64,000 nucleotides of DNA from Salticus scenicus (GCA_963930645.1 OZ005652.1:263820356-263884355); one strand, 5' to 3'; counted from the first letter of the stretch, positions 18,434 to 26,217 are shown. The notes: generated by a model from the sequence alone, not told the origin. Translations and numbers: made by a program.

Positions 18434-18925
18434 CATGGAGAATTTCATACGATATGAGTTTATGGACCTGCTCCGACTTGCCTTACGTCTAGAGACCTGC
18501 GAAATGATGTTGGAGTTTGCCCGCTCTATGTTGAAAATGCTCACAGTCTATTTTCAAAATAACGCTGTCCCTTCCATAGACAAACTCGATACACCCGAAA
18601 GGGAATGTTGAAAAGCCAATTGAAACGTATAGCTTATTACGACTACGATAGCATGTCTCCTGAGTCTATTGGCTGAAGATAATCCTGGCGAATGGTGTTA
18701 TCAAGTTTGGATTCTACAATGCTTAGTTGTTACGGTATGTATTGTTGCAGAGTGCTGGACAAAATGTATATGTTTGATGTTTCTTTTAAAACAATGATAG
18801 ACATGTTGGACACCTATGGTTATATTGGCTGCATTAAACGTGACCTATCCGTTTGACAATCCCAGCGAAATTGTCTTGTTGGCTGGTCTAAAAATAACCA
18901 ATTAGATAAAAAATATCACGTGGCT
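18434..18925 (+). pseudogene. Chimeric pseudogene: 17622-gene start fused to a 22358-family relic
   Basis: The ATG and first 12 codons (MENFIRYEFMDL) are the same as in the 17622 gene. After that the sequence switches to a relic of the family at 22358 and 47740: FARSMLKMLTVYFQ resembles FALAILRMLEYYFQ there, and a stop follows at codon 59. Farther on, in shifted frames, LKRIAYYDYDSMSP, WILQCLVVTVC and KTMIDMLDTYGYIGCIKRDL match successive segments of that family. At least two frame changes and several stops show decay. It records recombination between two unrelated neighbours. Confidence 0.75.
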
Positions 18926-18929
18926 TTGT

Positions 18930-19124
18930 AGTGGCATAATATCCTGTCAATATTTTTAGCCGCTTCCATCCTGTTTTCAAGGACTTATGCTACAAATAAC
19001 TTTATCTCATCCGGACTTATGTAATAACAACTCCTTATCGCATCCTGTTTTAAAGGATATGGGTTCTACTATAAAAGCCGCTGCTCAGAGCTTACAGTTT
19101 CAATCGCTCACTAGCTCTCAAGTC
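18930..19124 (+). promoter_or_regulatory. Class B promoter of the Bro-N/RING gene
   Basis: ATAATATCCTGTC (about 18937), CATCCTGTTTTC (about 18968), TTATCTCATCC, CTTATCGCATCCTGTTTTAA (about 19036) and CTATAAAAGCC (about 19070) precede the ATG at 19125. It is the richest cluster of TCCTGT motifs in the window apart from 57.9-58.1 kb. Confidence 0.6.
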
Positions 19125-19688
19125 ATGTGGATGCGATTATTTTTCCCAGGCCAGATCGGCTTGAGGTCCGCCCTAGCCTCTGACGGAAAGACTTACGTTT
19201 CGGCTGTAGATGTGGGCGTGATGCTGAAATTCAATGATATTCATGAATTTGCCAACTATCGGGCCACCAAACATCTAGACTCGTTTCCAGTCTTTGAAAT
19301 ATCCGAAATGTTCGACTGCGTGAGCCTGTTCTCAGACGTAGAAGACATGCAGAGGCTCTGGAGACACGGAAGGGTAGCTGCCGATTTTCCCATGTCTTCG
19401 GAGTACGTATTTGATGTTCATATCGAATCTGAGGGAAATGCCAGGTTGCAGGACTGGCTGCAAATCTATACTGACCTCTTCAGAAATGACCTGTTCGACG
19501 GCCCTCGTGTCAAGTCCAAGAGATTGGCTACCACCAACGAATGTAAAGTCTGCCTGACGGAAGAGAGCCAGGTGGCGTTCTTCGACTGCGGGCACGTGGT
19601 GTGCTGCATGGCCTGTTCGGACAAACTCGAATATTGTCCTGTCTGCCGAACGGTCATTGCGGAAAAGAGACGAGTCTATGTACAATAG
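19125..19688 (+). CDS. Bro-N-like protein with C-terminal RING finger, 187 aa
   Basis: The N-terminal half is Bro-N-like (GLRSALASDGKTYVSAVDVG, then HGRVAADFP and NARLQDWLQIY, shared with 3270-3953). Residues about 139-178 form a C3HC4 RING: CKVC, then C-G-H, CCMAC and CPVC, of the type found in baculovirus IAPs, ending in the IAP-like RVYVQ. The combination suggests an E3 ubiquitin ligase whose target or DNA site is chosen by the Bro-N-like part. The ATG at 19125 is preferred to an upstream in-frame CTG because the TATAAAAG box at 19070 lies between them. A covarying stem-loop follows. Confidence 0.82.
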   Translation: MWMRLFFPGQIGLRSALASDGKTYVSAVDVGVMLKFNDIHEFANYRATKHLDSFPVFEISEMFDCVSLFSDVEDMQRLWRHGRVAADFPMSSEYVFDVHIESEGNARLQDWLQIYTDLFRNDLFDGPRVKSKRLATTNECKVCLTEESQVAFFDCGHVVCCMACSDKLEYCPVCRTVIAEKRRVYVQ

Positions 19689-19701
19689 ATGTGAAAAATT
19701 T

Positions 19702-19777
19702 AAAAAATTTGTGTCAAACGAGGCTTCCTCATGTCATTTATCTTGACGATGGAAGCCTCGTTTGACACATTTTTTTT
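19702..19777 (+). repeat. Covarying 3' stem-loop, copy 7
   Basis: Arms near 19702-19728 and 19751-19777 with core GTGTCAAACGAGGCTTCC. This is the most diverged stem (GTCAAACGA instead of GTCGAACGA), yet it still pairs fully. Flank AGGCTACCAATCTTGGAT follows. It lies 14 nt past the stop of the Bro-N/RING gene. Confidence 0.9.
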
Positions 19778-19913
19778 AAAGCGATAGGCTACCAATCTTG
19801 GATTTGTGAAAAAAAATAACTTGTAAATATTTATCGGTTTAGACGGTACTTTATGAGAGTCTGTTGAATATAAGTAAGCAAGACCCTTGCCTACCATTAA
19901 CATATTGTAAATT

Positions 19914-20504
19914 ATGTCTGAAGAAATGGATCCTAAATCTGAGTTCTGGATTCGAGTAAAATCTAACAAAACCGGCATTCAAAGACTCATAAAAACATCT
20001 CTCGAAAGCTTTTTTAGAAACAAAAATATTCCGATAGTGGATGGTATTGACGGGACCCTTTTAATGCAGGCAGACGGAGCCTTAGCCGCGAATCCAGCAA
20101 CCATCGACCGTTTCAACGATTTTTATCTAAAACATAAAATGGATGGGTCCGAAATCCGTTTGGATGAAAATCTGGTTCTCAAGCCAAATTGCATTGTAGT
20201 TGTGAATGAATACATTTGTGGGGGGCTTTTTTGCGGCACTAGATTAATTTTTCTTTACCACGACGTTGAAAAAAATGAAGCTGTGTGTAAAAGTCCTAAA
20301 ACGGGTACCGAAGTCAGAATATCTCAGTCCGTACGCACTGGACGGTTTCCTATCGAACTGGGATTTGCCAGATCCATTTATAGCTATCGAGATAGAATCG
20401 ACGATTTGAAAATGGTTGTCAGTTTGATCGGATGTGTAGATCGTGTTTCCTGGCTCTTGGATCGTGTGAATCAATTGAAACAGGTATTGGCCGTAGAGTT
20501 TTAA
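19914..20504 (+). CDS. Unknown protein, 196 aa, near-duplicate of 17622
   Basis: From MSEEMDPKSEFWIRVK onward it is nearly the same as the 17622 gene, with scattered substitutions (KTGIQRLIKTSLESFF versus KAGIERLIKISLEGIF; GLFCGTR versus GPFGGTR). Its 5' region is unrelated to that of 17622: there is no class A promoter, and the ATG lies 140 nt after the stem-loop of the Bro-N/RING gene. This copy therefore lost the original first exon-like block and is read from a different leader, perhaps as a fortuitous start. Function unknown. Confidence 0.72.
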   Translation: MSEEMDPKSEFWIRVKSNKTGIQRLIKTSLESFFRNKNIPIVDGIDGTLLMQADGALAANPATIDRFNDFYLKHKMDGSEIRLDENLVLKPNCIVVVNEYICGGLFCGTRLIFLYHDVEKNEAVCKSPKTGTEVRISQSVRTGRFPIELGFARSIYSYRDRIDDLKMVVSLIGCVDRVSWLLDRVNQLKQVLAVEF

Positions 20505-20522
20505 TTTAAAAATACAACCTTG

Positions 20523-20541
20523 AAAAAAAAAAAAAAAAAAA

Positions 20542-20573
<32 letters not shown>
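20523..20573. repeat. A(n)T(n) palindrome, copy 13
   Basis: A-run 20523-20545 and T-run 20546-20573. The left flank AATACAACCTTG is duplicated from copy 12; the right flank AAGTGGGCGTGGC leads into the promoter of 20631. Confidence 0.94.
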
Positions 20574-20576
<3 letters not shown>

Positions 20577-20630
20577 TGGGCGTGGCTTAGCTCTATATAA
20601 GCGTGTAGCTTTAAACATTTTTCAAGACTC
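20574..20630 (+). promoter_or_regulatory. Class A promoter of the 20631 gene
   Basis: AAGTGGGCGTGGC, then CTCTATATAAGCG at about 20592, then the ATG 38 nt later. Confidence 0.65.
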
Positions 20631-21206
20631 ATGCCTTCGCAAAGCGTTCAAGTATGTGCTGAAGCCTTTTGGCTGGGCGAAAATTGTATACCATTAGAAA
20701 TAGCATTTGCTGTTAATCCAAAAGAAGTGAATATATTTCGATTGGCACCATTGCCTTTGCATCTATCTTTTACTTTACAAGAATTGGCCAATGCTAAATC
20801 TAAAATGCTGGATCCTCATCAATTTCATAATTCTAATTTTTTTAGCAATCATCTAATTTCTCCAAAGGTGTACGATTGGAAATTAGAATATGACAATTGG
20901 CTAAATCAGCTACATAAATATGTTCCTTTGCATGCTGTATTGTGCGTTAGAGGATTATCCCAATGCCGATTTTTCAACGTAGTTTGTGGATATCCTCACG
21001 TAAAACGAATCGTATTACCAATTGGAAGAGCCGTGCCAAAAGTTAGCCATTCTCACAAACGATCAAAATTATTATCTTATCCATGTCCAGGCATAGAAGT
21101 TGCTACTATGGCCAATTATGTAACCAGTGAAAATTTAAAATCTATAAAGTGTAGTTTTAAACCAAAATTTCAAAAATATATGCTAAAATACATATATACT
21201 GACTAG
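20631..21206 (+). CDS. Possible RNase H-like (Maelstrom-like) fold protein, 191 aa
   Basis: Paralogue of 30706-31239. Shared features are an N-terminal strand with a conserved acidic residue (LEIAFAVNP), WLNQLHKYVPL, a strand VLCVRGLSQCRFF, and a C-terminal C/H-containing motif LLSYPCPGIEVATMA. The order acidic strand, strand with a central Gly and late Cys/His cluster resembles DnaQ-H-type domains such as Maelstrom, where Glu-Cys-His-Cys replaces the nuclease DEDD. That is a tentative fold guess. The last 30 residues are basic (KCSFKPKFQKYMLKYI) and absent from the paralogue. Confidence 0.6.
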   Translation: MPSQSVQVCAEAFWLGENCIPLEIAFAVNPKEVNIFRLAPLPLHLSFTLQELANAKSKMLDPHQFHNSNFFSNHLISPKVYDWKLEYDNWLNQLHKYVPLHAVLCVRGLSQCRFFNVVCGYPHVKRIVLPIGRAVPKVSHSHKRSKLLSYPCPGIEVATMANYVTSENLKSIKCSFKPKFQKYMLKYIYTD

Positions 21207-21228
21207 TTTGTTGGCGATTTAACTGCAA

Positions 21229-21560
21229 AAATAGGAAATGGGTTTGGACATCACGGAGCCAGTTTATGCATGACCTTACAGTAGAAGAAATAAATTCCAC
21301 TCCCACCCACCCTAATGGATATACTATATATATACTATATATATAGATTGTAGCGCCATCTACAATGATTGGCTAAAGAAATATAACTTTAGCAGCCATC
21401 TGAGAAATATAGCTTTAGCAGCCAACTGAGAAATATAGCTTTAGCGGCCAACTTAGAAATATAACTGTAGCGGCCAACTGAGAAATATAACTTTAGCGGC
21501 CAACTTAGAAATATAACTGTAGCAGCTAAATGAGAAATATAACTTTAGAAACCAACCAAC
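21229..21560 (+). repeat. Dispersed repeat R450, copy 4 (5'-truncated)
   Basis: Starts at about GGAAATGGGTTTGGACATCA, directly after the 20631 gene, and runs through GCATGACCTTACAGTAGAAG, CCACTCCCACCCACCC, the ACTATATATA pair and an expanded array of about seven 26-nt GAAATATAACTTTAGCAGCC units. Confidence 0.85.
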
Positions 21561-21565
21561 CAATT

Positions 21566-21585
21566 AAAAAAAAAAAAAAAAAAAA

Positions 21586-21625
<40 letters not shown>
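21566..21625. repeat. A(n)T(n) palindrome, copy 14
   Basis: A-run 21566-21589 and T-run 21590-21625, followed by GTGTGGGTGTGGC and ATATATAAGCATT. No intact plus-strand gene follows, so this is another orphan class A promoter before the minus-strand gene at 21774. Confidence 0.93.
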
Positions 21626-21628
<3 letters not shown>

Positions 21629-21773
21629 GTGTGGGTGTGGCTTAGATACATATATAAGCATTATCTTTCCTGGCAGTTATCAAGTCCAGACTTACAGAGT
21701 CTATATAAAGGTGTGTTATTTATGAAATTTGTAAATATAGCATGAATGAAATAATATTATTTTAATAAACCCG

Positions 21774-22127
21774 TTACTGCGATTCCAATTTGTCCCAGTC
21801 TAATGTTGGTGCTTCATGTGGTTTGGGGGGCTCGCTAAGCGTATCGTCAACTTTTTTATCTGGAAACGACCTGCTATTGACAAGATACATGCGGCTGCTT
21901 AAATCTAGATAAAAACCTTTTTCATTACATTTCAGTTCCATTTGCATATTGGATGGTAACTTTTTTACCATTAAGAAAACTTCTATAATGCTAGAGATGT
22001 CAACATATCTTCTATATCTATTGGCTACCGCCTCCAGTTGTTCGAGAGACATGCTGCTCATTTTAAGATGAAGGGTTGAGTCATCGTCGAACGGGGAGAT
22101 TTCTTCAATAAATTTTTCCTGATCCAT
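21774..22127 (-). CDS. Unknown acidic protein, 117 aa
   Basis: Not recognised. Acidic N-terminus (MDQEKFIEEISPFDDDS), a helix MSLEQLEAVANRYRRYVDIS, and a Pro/Glu-rich tail (LSEPPKPHEAPTLDWDKLE). There is no membrane segment and no Cys motif. It is divergent from 22358; the two ATGs are about 230 nt apart with an A(n)T(n) element between them, so that element could separate two opposite promoters. Confidence 0.6.
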   Translation of the reverse strand: MDQEKFIEEISPFDDDSTLHLKMSSMSLEQLEAVANRYRRYVDISSIIEVFLMVKKLPSNMQMELKCNEKGFYLDLSSRMYLVNSRSFPDKKVDDTLSEPPKPHEAPTLDWDKLESQ

Positions 22128-22191
22128 AACTACTTATTTTATTTGAAAATGTTCCGTCTACGTGACTACATAGAAATCAACCAACCAACCG

Positions 22192-22194
<3 letters not shown>

Positions 22195-22230
<36 letters not shown>

Positions 22231-22245
22231 TTTTTTTTTTTTTTT
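22195..22245. repeat. A(n)T(n) palindrome, copy 15
   Basis: A-run 22195-22226 and T-run 22227-22245, between divergent genes; arms ATCAACCAACCAACC and AAGTTGGTTGGTTGATTG. TATATAAATGC (about 22274) serves 22358. Confidence 0.94.
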
Positions 22246-22357
22246 AAGTTGGTTGGTTGATTGTTATTTATCCTGTATATAAATGCTGGCCGCCTTCCAA
22301 ATTTATATCATTTTTTCATTCTACAATTGTTGTAGGTAATCTTTACCATTTCTCACA

Positions 22358-23017
22358 ATGAACTTCTCTGATTCCATTCACAGCATATTTCATTACCTAC
22401 TCAGAGACTGCGTGCATTTGGCAAACTGGGAAGATACAAGCCAATTTAGGCTGGTCGATGTCAAAGATGACTGGGATGATCCACAATGGAAACCGAGAGA
22501 ACACAAATTTGCCCTTGCTATTTTGAGGATGTTAGAATATTATTTTCAGACACCGCCCTTACCTACTGGTATTGAAATCGAACAGATTGAAGATGTCATT
22601 CCCAAGCTGAAAGAAAAATTAAAAACTATTCTCGATTCCGATAGCATATCTTTTAAAGTCCGAAACCTTTGTAATGACGAAAGCTTGACGCATCGTCGTT
22701 GGTCGGGTCCCGAATCTTATCAGCCTTGGGTGATGGAGTGTTTGATAACCACTGGATGCTTTCTTGGAGAATGTTACGCAAAATTTGGGTACAATGAGAG
22801 TTTATTTAATCTGGCATCCAAAACCCTTATAGATATTATGGAAGACTCTGCGTTATTATCTTGTATTAGACTCGATTTACATTATAAAATGGATCCGTTT
22901 GGTAAGCCTGGCGCTAAGATTAAATCAGTTTTGGACGAAGATTGGAGTATGTGGACCTTTCAATTGAACAAAGCACAGGAGAAAAAATTGTTCAAGAAGT
23001 GTCCAGGTAAATCGTAA
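22358..23017 (+). CDS. Unknown helical protein, 219 aa; single-unit member of a three-member family
   Basis: All-helical, with IFHYLLRDCVHLAN, FALAILRMLEYYFQ, a connecting segment DVIPKLKEKLKTILDSDSIS, and WVMECLITTGCFLGECY, then KPGAKIKSVLDEDW. Each unit in the tandem gene 47740-49038 matches it, and a relic is present at 18434. The spacing of an N-terminal amphipathic helix, a LRMLEYYF helix that could be BH3-like, and a W...GCFLGE helix recalls a very diverged Bcl-2 fold, but BH2 is not visible, so this stays speculative. Confidence 0.7.
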   Translation: MNFSDSIHSIFHYLLRDCVHLANWEDTSQFRLVDVKDDWDDPQWKPREHKFALAILRMLEYYFQTPPLPTGIEIEQIEDVIPKLKEKLKTILDSDSISFKVRNLCNDESLTHRRWSGPESYQPWVMECLITTGCFLGECYAKFGYNESLFNLASKTLIDIMEDSALLSCIRLDLHYKMDPFGKPGAKIKSVLDEDWSMWTFQLNKAQEKKLFKKCPGKS

Positions 23018-23038
23018 GCATATCAATCAATTAATCTA

Positions 23039-23039
<1 letters not shown>

Positions 23040-23076
<37 letters not shown>

Positions 23077-23097
23077 TTTTTTTTTTTTTTTTTTTTT
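23040..23097. repeat. A(n)T(n) palindrome, copy 16
   Basis: A-run 23040-23072 (33 nt) and T-run 23073-23097, followed by GAGTGGGCGTGGC and GGCTATATAAGCTCGG, the promoter of the dUTPase gene. Confidence 0.94.
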
Positions 23098-23174
23098 GAG
23101 TGGGCGTGGCTTAGCACAACATACGGCTATATAAGCTCGGTCATTTTATTTGTTCAGCAAATTATTCTTCTAAC

Positions 23175-23678
23175 ATGGCTTTCTTAAACATGGTTCTTCA
23201 ACGCCTTGCTACTGGGATAGTCTCGTTTCTATTTCGTCACTATAAGCCAGAAGTGAAATATATGAAAGTGCAGGATTCTGCCATAGACCTGGAACAGAGA
23301 GACGACCAGTCTTTGGGATTCGATTTGTACGCGCCTAAGAAAATCGTGTTGAGACCTGGCGAGACAAAAACGATTGATACTGGAATAGCGTTCGAGATTC
23401 CATCTTACATGGGAATGTATCTCTGGGACAAGTCGTCGTTGGCTTTGGCAGAACTGAGAGTGTGTGGCGGCGTGATAGATCCAGGCTACAGAGGCTCTGT
23501 AGGCGGGATTATGGAAAATTGTTCGCTGGACAACTTCACCATCCAGAAAGGCAGCGCTATAGCCCAAGCTGTGTTTCAATTGGCAATTTATCCTGAAATG
23601 ATAGAGACGACGGAATTGTCGGATACCGTTCGTGGCGATAGAGGATTTGGTGGAAAATCAGACTGGGCAGATAAATAA
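23175..23678 (+). CDS. dUTPase, 167 aa
   Basis: Trimeric-type dUTPase, hydrolysing dUTP to dUMP and pyrophosphate and so keeping uracil out of DNA. Motifs in order: 1, GFDLYAP (48-54); 2, DKSSLAL (85-91, where PRSSLA is usual); 3, GGVIDPGYRG (98-107); 4, GSAIAQAVF (126-134); 5, RGDRGFGG (153-160). The length is normal apart from about 25 extra N-terminal residues, partly hydrophobic (VLQRLATGIVSFLF), which might anchor or target the protein. It has a class A promoter with TATATAAG. The next gene starts 38 nt later with no separator, so the two may be co-transcribed. Confidence 0.93.
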   Translation: MAFLNMVLQRLATGIVSFLFRHYKPEVKYMKVQDSAIDLEQRDDQSLGFDLYAPKKIVLRPGETKTIDTGIAFEIPSYMGMYLWDKSSLALAELRVCGGVIDPGYRGSVGGIMENCSLDNFTIQKGSAIAQAVFQLAIYPEMIETTELSDTVRGDRGFGGKSDWADK

Positions 23679-23716
23679 ATCTTGTCAGGCTAGTAACCTA
23701 ATATACAAGTAGATAG

Positions 23717-24358
23717 ATGGATTCAACCTATACACCAAAAATTGATCCGGAACTCAATTATTTAAACTGTTTAAAGGCCCATTATAAACGTAACGATCAT
23801 CATCCCGAGCATTATGAGAAGCCTGAAATGAAATTTGAAGCTAGAATGGAATTGACTTGTGAGTTATTAGGAACTGTAATGGGTTGGGCTCATAATCGAG
23901 GATTAAAAGTAAATCTTGCTGAATGTCGAGCTGTTATCGAAAAGGCTAACTGGGAGTCATGGGATCTTGCCGTGAAAGATAAATTACCAGAACCTACTGA
24001 AATTGATTTCAATATTCATGGAACATGGCATAATAAGACATATTCCATAGACGAATTTAAAAAATTGGAATGTTATGAGGATCTCGACGAACTCAAATGC
24101 GTAAGAGATTATGTGGATGACCTATTGAAGCATAAATTGGCAGTTTATCAAGTTTGGCGAGATATTACTGAATATGATAAGCGATACTATGCAATAGCTG
24201 AACGTATACAAAATCATGATTTGGATAAATTTCGAATCGATATGTTACGAGCCTATACTATGAAGTTTAGCGAGTTTCGGGGAAAGACTAAACAAATTAA
24301 TGTTGAAGAGACTCCTAAAACGGATGATGTTGAAGAGACTCCTAAAACGGATGAGTAA
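23717..24358 (+). CDS. DUF5662-like protein, 213 aa
   Basis: Contains HHPEHYEKPEM near residue 28 and IQNHDLDKFRIDMLRAY near 170. Both resemble conserved elements of the DUF5662 family (HDxSKF...E...Y and NxHHPEHW) found in bacteria, phages and large viruses, where the His/Asp residues suggest a metal-dependent activity of unknown substrate. In my recollection of the family the HDxSK element precedes HHPEHW, whereas here the order is reversed. The C-terminus carries a short VEETPKTDD duplication (36-nt repeats) that continues past the stop. It probably shares the dUTPase transcript. Confidence 0.6.
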   Translation: MDSTYTPKIDPELNYLNCLKAHYKRNDHHPEHYEKPEMKFEARMELTCELLGTVMGWAHNRGLKVNLAECRAVIEKANWESWDLAVKDKLPEPTEIDFNIHGTWHNKTYSIDEFKKLECYEDLDELKCVRDYVDDLLKHKLAVYQVWRDITEYDKRYYAIAERIQNHDLDKFRIDMLRAYTMKFSEFRGKTKQINVEETPKTDDVEETPKTDE

Positions 24359-24505
24359 ATTAAAAGACTCCTAAAACGGATGAGTAAATTAAAAGACAGC
24401 TGCGATATTTCACCCTCTGTAAGACTAAATATGAAATTAGCCCACCGTAAAACTAAAATAGATTAATAAGCTATCAAGTTTAACAAAGATAGTTCACCCA
24501 CTGTA

Positions 24506-24510
<5 letters not shown>

Positions 24511-24565
<55 letters not shown>
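24511..24565. repeat. A(n)T(n) palindrome, copy 17
   Basis: A-run 24511-24536 and T-run 24537-24565, followed by GGTGTCCTTGAAATAGC (an FTZ-F1-like AAGGACA variant) and TATATATACAC. Confidence 0.93.
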
Positions 24566-24567
<2 letters not shown>

Positions 24568-24659
24568 GTGTCCTTGAAATAGCTATATATATACACAGTC
24601 ATAAAAGCCATATGTATATACAGCTATAAAAGCTTCCACACTACATATATTTTACCAGT

Positions 24660-25064
24660 ATGAATGTTCCGTTTCGACAATGGGAACCTGCTATGATGTT
24701 TAACAAAAAAGTATCAAGTCACGTTTGTCGGTATGTCGTATTGATAAACAGTACTGCTAAATTTGATGTAGAAAAAGACTTGAAAAAATTACTACGTGTA
24801 ACAAAAAAACCTCTAATATGGTTTATTAAAACATTTCGGTCGTTTGGTATTAGGGTTGAATATGGCACACTTTTTTCCATACAAGATCTTAAAACCCAGG
24901 GACCCATGTTTAAAGATATCTCGGATGGAATCGTGCGGCAATATCTAATATCAAGGTATTTACCAGATGTGACTTTTGTATGCTTTCCAGGATTCGCTAA
25001 AAAATTACCTTTCGATTGCATACATCCTGACACGTTAGTTGGTAAGCTTATCAAGAGGAAATAA
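24660..25064 (+). CDS. Unknown basic protein, 134 aa
   Basis: Not recognised. A basic alpha/beta-looking protein with LKKLLRVTKKPLIWFIKTF, a hydrophobic strand VTFVCFPGFAKKLPFDCI and a basic end KLIKRK. No signal peptide or transmembrane segment. It is bounded on both sides by A(n)T(n) elements, which supports an independent transcription unit. Confidence 0.6.
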   Translation: MNVPFRQWEPAMMFNKKVSSHVCRYVVLINSTAKFDVEKDLKKLLRVTKKPLIWFIKTFRSFGIRVEYGTLFSIQDLKTQGPMFKDISDGIVRQYLISRYLPDVTFVCFPGFAKKLPFDCIHPDTLVGKLIKRK

Positions 25065-25073
25065 TATACATTT

Positions 25074-25075
25074 AA

Positions 25076-25127
<52 letters not shown>

Positions 25128-25131
25128 TTTT
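25074..25131. repeat. A(n)(TA)nT(n) palindrome, copy 18
   Basis: Starts 10 nt after the stop of 24660-25064. The right flank is TGTGGGCATGG, a variant of the GGGCGTGG box, then TATATATAGGC. Confidence 0.92.
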
Positions 25132-25134
25132 GTG

Positions 25135-25483
25135 GGCATGGATTTACTATATATATAGGCATTAATTTTACTATCTGTTATACATTTCGTCAACTCTTCC
25201 TCTGTAGTGTGTTTGGCAAGTCTCATAGATTCCAATATAAGCGTTTAGTCTTTGAAATATTGACTGTTTCTTTTACGCGTTTCAGAAAACCTTCTGCAAG
25301 ATATCAAAGTTTGGCCAATATCATTCCAAGTGAAATGTGCTCGAAACTTATTGCAGTCATCTTTCAAAATACCCTGTAACTACTGTAAAATTGGACGGTC
25401 TAGACAGTTTATGGTACTTGGCCATATGTGTAAAGTTTAATATTGGACACATATAAATAATAACTGAGTAATTCTTTTGACAA
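25135..25483. other. Non-coding leader region before the F-box/Bcl-2-like gene
   Basis: No gene is seen. It holds a class A-like promoter (TGTGGGCATGG plus TATATATAGG at about 25149) that is orphaned, then fragments of the noncoding repeats at 14-16 kb (CTCGAAACTTATTGCAG, TGGTACTTGGC), and ACATATAAATAATAAC (25450) as the likely TATA box for 25484. Confidence 0.5.
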
Positions 25484-26212
25484 ATGATGAGTTTTCCGTT
25501 TTTTCTATTGCCTAATGAAATAAAATTGAAAATACTCAAGTACCTTCCCGTTTACGAAAAATATAAATTATTTTCTATAACTGAATTCAGCGATTTGGTG
25601 ACCTATCCTCGATTATGGTGTAACAAAGCTTGCTATAATCTATATCGAAAGACGCTTGAAATACAAATCTATTCAGTACGAAGTATTATTAGAACTGATT
25701 TTGTTTTAGTAAACATTTTTATTTATATGCTTAAAACCAACATCGATATTTTATATCCTGATCATTGGAATTTTCATCCAATCAATGAACATGAAGAAAA
25801 ATTTATTGTCACTATGAAAACTAATTTTAATGAATTTATAGCAAAATATGCCGTTATTGTTACCATATACGTTAAAGTATTCGCGACTCCATTCTATGTT
25901 AGATCTATACTACTAAGTATAGAAAATGTGCATGGTATACTATTTCCTTATATCGTACATCCATTTTTTCTAAACATGAATGGTAAAAGACAATGGATTC
26001 GGTTTATGATCGCTTGTGAATTTATTCGCCAATTATACAGTTTAATTGAAGCTGATAAATCGAGCTATAAGACTAAATGTTTATTTCGTATATTGAAAAT
26101 ACTGACATCTGAGTACGACGAATGGGTTAATAATCGGGGTGGATGGGAATGTATAAAAGATTGGCAGAATGACAAATTGGATGAAGATATTTTTACTATC
26201 AGTACTTACTAA
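25484..26212 (+). CDS. F-box plus Bcl-2-like fusion protein, 242 aa
   Basis: Residues about 7-50 match an F-box: LLPNEIKLKILKYLP, then FSDLVTYPRLW. This is the Skp1-binding module of SCF ubiquitin ligases. Residues about 158-225 resemble Bcl-2 BH1 and BH2: NMNGKRQWIRFMIACEFI (helix with the central W/R and hydrophobic pattern) and EYDEWVNNRGGWECI (the BH2 W...GGW signature). The sequence between is helical, as expected for Bcl-2 helices 1-4. No C-terminal membrane anchor is present. I know of no such fusion. The inferred role is recruiting BH3-only or Bax/Bak-like host proteins to ubiquitination. The ATG at 25484 is followed by a second in-frame ATG. Confidence 0.7.
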   Translation: MMSFPFFLLPNEIKLKILKYLPVYEKYKLFSITEFSDLVTYPRLWCNKACYNLYRKTLEIQIYSVRSIIRTDFVLVNIFIYMLKTNIDILYPDHWNFHPINEHEEKFIVTMKTNFNEFIAKYAVIVTIYVKVFATPFYVRSILLSIENVHGILFPYIVHPFFLNMNGKRQWIRFMIACEFIRQLYSLIEADKSSYKTKCLFRILKILTSEYDEWVNNRGGWECIKDWQNDKLDEDIFTISTY

Positions 26213-26217
26213 AATAC

